From positions 1-11,195 of the forward strand of contig JAQVEI010000030.1 in assembly GCA_028697695.1 (NCBI GenBank): 11,195 nt of DNA. Direction: 5' to 3'. The position numbers and the translations under genes were made by a program. How positions within the stretch are numbered: position 1 is the stretch's first letter; each line of letters begins with the position of its first letter. This document shows positions 8,314-11,195 of this stretch, in pieces. The DNA is from Lentimicrobiaceae bacterium. Its GTDB lineage: Bacteria > Bacteroidota > Bacteroidia > Bacteroidales > Lentimicrobiaceae. Under the pieces are notes generated by a model, which was not told the origin of the DNA, made no database searches, and worked only from the letters and a program-made list of their open reading frames with translations.

Positions 8314-8321
8314 TAAATTTG
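8314..8321 (+). promoter_or_regulatory. Putative -7 box of the tRNA-Pro gene
   Basis: TAAATTTG matches TAnnTTTG and ends 11 bases before the mature tRNA 5' end. A possible -33 TTTG lies at 8288-8291 with a rather long 22-base spacer. Confidence 0.5.
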
Positions 8322-8332
8322 CACCCTCAAAC

Positions 8333-8406
8333 CGGGGTGTGGCGCAGTTGGCTAGCGTACTTGCATGGGGTGCAAGTGGTCGTCAGTTCGAGTCTGACCA
8401 CTCCGA
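8333..8406 (+). tRNA. tRNA-Pro (anticodon GGG)
   Basis: Full cloverleaf by hand folding. The acceptor CGGGGTG (8333-8339) pairs with CACTCCG (8399-8405) with one G-U pair, and the discriminator is A8406. The D stem is GCGC with GCGT. The anticodon stem CTTGC/GCAAG encloses loop ATGGGGT with anticodon GGG at 8367-8369. The T stem GTCAG/CTGAC encloses TTCGAGT. The C1-G72 pair with A73 is characteristic of bacterial tRNA-Pro. No CCA is encoded; the next bases are CGT, so it must be added after transcription. The anticodon would read CCC and CCU codons. The gene stands alone with its own -7 box and terminator. Confidence 0.95.
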
Positions 8407-8417
8407 CGTTGATTATT

Positions 8418-8449
8418 AAAGCCTTCGGATATAACCGGAGGCTTTTTTT
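8418..8449 (+). terminator. Intrinsic terminator of the tRNA-Pro gene
   Basis: AAAGCCTTCGG (8418-8428) pairs with CCGGAGGCTTT (8435-8445) with one G-U pair and the loop ATATAA. A run of seven T (8443-8449) follows. It lies 12 bases past the tRNA 3' end. Confidence 0.85.
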
Positions 8450-8567
8450 GTACGCCATTTTTTCAAAATAGGGGCATATCATTAACTCATCTCCTCTTAT
8501 AAATACTAAAGCATTGCCAAAACCTGCCCACAGGAGCACGACAGACGCATGCCCGTATGACATCCAC

Positions 8568-8602
8568 AAAAAAACCGGACTATATTAGTGCCCGGTTTTT
8601 TT
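8568..8602. terminator. Intrinsic terminator of the sigma factor-TPR operon
   Basis: AAAAAAACCGG (8568-8578) and CCGGTTTTTTT (8592-8602) form a perfect 11-bp inverted repeat with a 13-base loop. It lies 31 bases past the stop of the TPR gene on the minus strand. With seven T on each strand it may also stop read-through from the tRNA side. The 118 bases between it and the tRNA terminator hold nothing recognisable. Confidence 0.8.
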
Positions 8603-8632
8603 AGCTTATCAATGATCTTTATGCAGGGGTTG

Positions 8633-9391
8633 TTACTTGCGGCCTAACTTTTCCAGAATTTTATCAGCATCCTGTTGGTGATAGTTATTTTTATCGGCCG
8701 CAATCATACGAAATTGGTCAACGGCAAAATCAATTTGCTCGTTTTTTAGATAGCACAGCCCGAGATACCATTCGGCATGTTCCACGTAAAGGTTATTCTT
8801 ATCATCGATAATGTATTTAAATGCTTTAACGGCATCGTCAATACGATTTGTTTCGATATAAGAAATTCCATTATAAAACCATACTGCAATATTGGAGCTA
8901 TCCTTATCAAGTATTTCTGCAAAAAGCAGGGAAGCTCCCTGAAAATCTTTTTGTTGAAATTTGAGAATAGCTTCCACTATGTTAGCATTGCCCGAACGGG
9001 TGAGTTCAATACTTCGATTTGCATCGTAGTACATACTAAACAACTTGTCGGCCGTGTAGGAGCGCTGCTGTGTCAACAGTAATGCTCCACCGGCTATTAT
9101 CAGTATTGCGACCACCGCTGCAGTAATGAGCTGCCATCTGCGGGGTTGCATACTGATAATTGGTGCAGCATTCTGCTGTTTCGATTCATTAAGTACACTG
9201 ATAACCTTTTGTCGCAACTCTAAAACATCCTGATTCTCCAGGAAATCATCGAGTTCCTTATCCAGCTTCAGTTCAACCGATAGTTCCGTATTGCTTTGCA
9301 GCTCTTTACCAAACCACCGGAGCTCATCCTCTTTCATTTCACCGGCTATAAATCTTTCGATCAGCTGGGAATACCTGAGTTTTTTAGTCAT
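8633..9391 (-). CDS. Membrane-anchored TPR protein, putative regulator of the adjacent sigma factor
   Basis: A 252-residue protein of unproven function. Residues 1-85 are hydrophilic and helix-rich (IERFIAGEMKEDE, LKLDKELDDFL), resembling the cytoplasmic N terminus of anti-sigma factors such as FecR-like proteins, but without a zinc-ligand His/Cys cluster. One transmembrane helix spans about 88-106. It is preceded by R84-R85, which suggests that the N terminus is cytoplasmic. The C-terminal half (about 140-250) carries at least three TPR-like repeats (AVWFYNGISYIETNRIDDAV, AEWYLGLCYLKNEQIDFAV) that would face the periplasm. I choose the ATG at 9391 because it overlaps the last 8 bases of the sigma gene (ATGACTAA), a typical arrangement for translational coupling; an ATG at 9421 would give a longer overlap. 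Genomic pairing suggests an anti-sigma or sensor role. This is inference; TPR proteins can also simply be scaffolds. Confidence 0.75.
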   Translation of the reverse strand: MTKKLRYSQLIERFIAGEMKEDELRWFGKELQSNTELSVELKLDKELDDFLENQDVLELRQKVISVLNESKQQNAAPIISMQPRRWQLITAAVVAILIIAGGALLLTQQRSYTADKLFSMYYDANRSIELTRSGNANIVEAILKFQQKDFQGASLLFAEILDKDSSNIAVWFYNGISYIETNRIDDAVKAFKYIIDDKNNLYVEHAEWYLGLCYLKNEQIDFAVDQFRMIAADKNNYHQQDADKILEKLGRK

Positions 9392-9965
9392 CGGACAGAA
9401 ATTTATGGCACATGGGATCATTGATAATCTTTTTCTTTAATTCCTCTTTACAGAGATATTTACGCGTCTTGGCATAGTTCCCGGATTTATAACCCATCTT
9501 TTCAGCAATTTGTTTGAGACTCATCTTTTCCATAAACATTAACAACACCTTCTGGCAATCCGGGTTAAGTGAAAAAAAATGATGACGGTACAATCGCATC
9601 TTGTCCTTATCATCGGTGTGCCAAATCGACACTTCACTTTCGGCTAACACTTCAAAATTTTCCATTTCAGTAAGCTCAACCCGGTTTATCTTTCGTTCCG
9701 TCAACTTTTGCAACCATAGATAACGGCTTACCGAATAAAAGTAGGTATGAAAAGAACTGTTCAATTCCAGGCTATGAACCTTAATCTTTTTATAAATGAT
9801 AATGAGTGCATCCTGAAAAAGATCTTCCGCATCTTCCTCATTTCCACTATTACTCAACACCAGGTACTTAATCATCGGATAAGCAGAATGATAAATATAC
9901 CTAATGATAAAATCACTTCGCAAACGCAGGCCTTCAATTATAGCTTCGTCAGAATAGTGAATCAT
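9384..9965 (-). CDS. ECF-type RNA polymerase sigma factor (sigma-70 family)
   Basis: Directs RNA polymerase to a specific promoter set. Its 193 residues and lack of region 1 fit an extracytoplasmic-function sigma factor. Region 2 lies at about 20-90, with the core-binding stretch NEEDAEDLFQDALIIIYKKI (42-61) typical of Bacteroidota members. Region 4 lies at about 133-180, with LNPDCQKVLLMF followed by the helix-turn-helix MSLKQIAEKMGYKSGNYAKT (148-167) that reads -35-type DNA. The start at 9965 gives the usual short lead-in (SDEAIIEGLR) before region 2. The gene overlaps the membrane TPR gene, so the two are surely co-transcribed. No exact -7 box lies within 250 bases upstream; the nearest is TATCTTTG at 10254-10261 on the minus strand. 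The target genes are unknown; the divergent surface protein gene is a natural candidate. Confidence 0.92.
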   Translation of the reverse strand: MIHYSDEAIIEGLRLRSDFIIRYIYHSAYPMIKYLVLSNSGNEEDAEDLFQDALIIIYKKIKVHSLELNSSFHTYFYSVSRYLWLQKLTERKINRVELTEMENFEVLAESEVSIWHTDDKDKMRLYRHHFFSLNPDCQKVLLMFMEKMSLKQIAEKMGYKSGNYAKTRKYLCKEELKKKIINDPMCHKFLSDD

Positions 9966-10413
9966 TTTATCGTAGGTTAATCAGCATTTTCTGAAAAGGT
10001 AATACGGTTTTGCCCACTTTTTTTAAAAAATAGTTATCAACAATCAATTTACCGACTTAAACAGTAAAAGATTTCATTAAATTTTTAACATTTAAAACCC
10101 TCACTATCAAAGTGTTAAACCTTTCATCTAAAAATATTCCAACAAATTGCCGCTTTTTCAGTATTACCTTTTTGTTTTTTCCTGATTAATAGAGGACTAT
10201 TATCTCAAAAAGTTGAATATTCTCGGGTTTAATCTTTTATAAAGAATGTTCAACAAAGATAATTTTTACTTTTGAAGGCTGACACTCACAAATAATTTTT
10301 AAACCGTATCTTGTTCCTGGCAACAACAAACAGTAACAAAATTAAACATGTTTTTTTTGCAAACAAAATTTATATCCACAAACTATTTAATATTAACAAA
10401 AATCCCCGTAACA
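9966..10413. other. Divergent control region between the sigma factor and surface protein genes
   Basis: 448 AT-rich bases with no convincing gene. Visible signals are an 11-of-12 inverted repeat (10212-10223 and 10243-10254, 31 bases start to start), a plus-strand -7 box TACTTTTG at 10267-10274, and an opposing minus-strand TATCTTTG at 10254-10261. A weaker 7-bp repeat TTTAACA/TGTTAAA lies at 10084-10090 and 10113-10119. About 130 bases from the predicted plus-strand start to the ATG at 10414 would be untranslated leader; no riboswitch-like fold was recognised in it. Confidence 0.5.
10267..10274 (+). promoter_or_regulatory. Putative -7 box of the surface protein gene
   Basis: TACTTTTG matches TAnnTTTG, 139 bases before the ATG at 10414. 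No TTTG is present at the -33 position; that region is instead occupied by the right arm of the inverted repeat (10243-10254). This would fit a promoter that needs an activator or an alternative sigma factor, but it rests on a short motif in AT-rich DNA. Confidence 0.35.
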
Positions 10414-11195
10414 ATGAAAAAAAATTTTACACTTTCGTTTTCAGTGCTTGGTCTGGTACTCTTGTTTGGAACGACCCTCTTCGCTCAATCGGACATAACC
10501 GGCTCGGTTTTATATCACCACAAGGCCAACAAGCCCATTCCATCGGTTGAGCTTAACCTGATGGATGCGGATGGAAACCTGGTAGCCACAACGACCACTG
10601 CATTGAACGGTACATTTACCTTTACTGATGTGCCTTACGGTACCTACTCCATAGAGGCCACCACTGCCATTTCATCCGGAGGAATAAATATGGCAGATGC
10701 CTTTATGATGCTTATGCACCTGATGAACCTTTACCCCCTCTCACCGATTCAACAGCTTGCAGCAGATGTTGATGGCGACGGTAGCGTAACCTGGAACGAT
10801 TACTTTACTGTGATTAGCGGATGGTTTGTACAGGGATACCCTTACCCGGTAGGTTCATGGGTATTTGAAAACTCCGTTTATACGCATTCAGCCAATAAAA
10901 CCAATTGGCCTAATGTTGGTGGTTCTAGTGCAGGTGATGTAAACGGTACTTTTGTGCCCTCAACCCGCGATGCTGCAGCCATTGAGGTGGATTATACCCA
11001 CCAGCCGCTAACTCCCGAATTTACCCTAAATGTAGAGGCAGGTGCTTTGGCAGAAGTTGCCGCCATGGGTATTGTTGCCCGTTATAATGCCGGTGAAATG
11101 GACATAACCCGCGTAAGCAGTCCGCTGGGAAACATTGAATATACGGTTGAGAATGGCGAAATAAGAGTGAGCTGGGTAAACACTACCGGCCAAAA
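10414..11195 (+). CDS. Secreted modular protein with dockerin-like and cohesin-like domains (5' part)
   Basis: First 260 codons of a longer gene that runs off the right edge. A signal peptide (MKKNF, then a hydrophobic run ending LFAQ) covers about residues 1-24. Residues about 27-83 form a carboxypeptidase regulatory-like beta domain (ITGSVLY, NGTFTFTDVPYGTYSIEA). Residues 89-152 resemble a dockerin-type module: a degenerate half (GGINMADAFMMLMHLM), then a perfect EF-hand-like calcium loop D118-x-D120-x-D122-G with D129 (DVDGDGSVTWND), closing with VGSWVFE. GDVNGTFVP (174-182) follows. From about 190 the sequence looks like the start of a cohesin-like domain (EFTLNVEAG, ITRVSSPLG, ENGEIRVSW). 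This order recurs in large Bacteroidota surface proteins, many of which end in a T9SS sorting domain; the C terminus here is not visible. The probable role is surface adhesion or assembly. The function is inferred; the domain calls are by eye. Confidence 0.85.
   Translation, partial: MKKNFTLSFSVLGLVLLFGTTLFAQSDITGSVLYHHKANKPIPSVELNLMDADGNLVATTTTALNGTFTFTDVPYGTYSIEATTAISSGGINMADAFMMLMHLMNLYPLSPIQQLAADVDGDGSVTWNDYFTVISGWFVQGYPYPVGSWVFENSVYTHSANKTNWPNVGGSSAGDVNGTFVPSTRDAAAIEVDYTHQPLTPEFTLNVEAGALAEVAAMGIVARYNAGEMDITRVSSPLGNIEYTVENGEIRVSWVNTTGQ

Noticed and set aside
8327..8569. An 80-codon minus-strand open frame across the tRNA and its terminator
   Set aside because: It overlaps a fully folded tRNA-Pro gene and a terminator hairpin; the translation has no family resemblance.
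9392..9421. Ten extra N-terminal residues for the TPR protein (ATG at 9421)
   Set aside because: The ATG at 9391 overlaps the sigma stop in the classic coupled form and gives a more natural N terminus; the longer start would increase the overlap to 38 bases.
10084..10119. 7-bp inverted repeat TTTAACA / TGTTAAA upstream of the sigma gene
   Set aside because: It is short, AT-rich and widely spaced, with no promoter element placed to make sense of it.
10311..10550. A plus-strand open frame overlapping the start of the surface protein gene
   Set aside because: It is out of frame with the signal peptide and conserved domains beginning at 10414, and its own translation shows no domain.

Overview
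The window looks like chromosomal DNA of a Bacteroidota species. Three things point there: secreted peptidases of the type IX secretion (T9SS) kind, one carrying a recognisable C-terminal sorting domain; TAnnTTTG-type -7 boxes in place of E. coli-type -10 boxes; and a tRNA gene without an encoded CCA. No mobile element, CRISPR array, rRNA gene or phage gene was seen.

Layout, left to right. Positions 1-5029 (minus strand) hold two secreted peptidases in tandem. The upstream one is an M14 zinc carboxypeptidase-like protein with a T9SS sorting domain (2759-5029). The downstream one is a gingipain-like C25 cysteine peptidase (stop at 10, start at 2505), whose reading frame is broken by an apparent one-base deletion in a C tract at 97-101; the natural frame continues off the left edge. 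A 306-base divergent spacer leads to a DEAD-box RNA helicase with a DbpA-type RNA-binding domain (5336-7126, plus). It converges on thioredoxin reductase (7188-8129, minus) across a perfect 18-bp terminator hairpin. A tRNA-Pro(GGG) gene (8333-8406, plus) and its terminator follow. A minus-strand pair comes next: an ECF-type sigma factor (9384-9965) whose last 8 bases overlap the start of a membrane-anchored TPR protein (8633-9391), probably its regulator. Divergent from it, across 448 AT-rich bases, starts a large secreted protein (10414 to beyond the right edge) with a regulatory-like beta domain, a dockerin-like calcium loop and the start of a cohesin-like domain.

The peptidases are probably exported digestive or surface enzymes. 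The helicase, TrxB and tRNA are housekeeping genes. The least ordinary part is 8633-11195, where a sigma factor, a putative membrane-bound TPR partner and a modular surface protein share a control region containing a 12-bp inverted repeat just upstream of a -7 box. Functions come from motif reading only; no database search was run.
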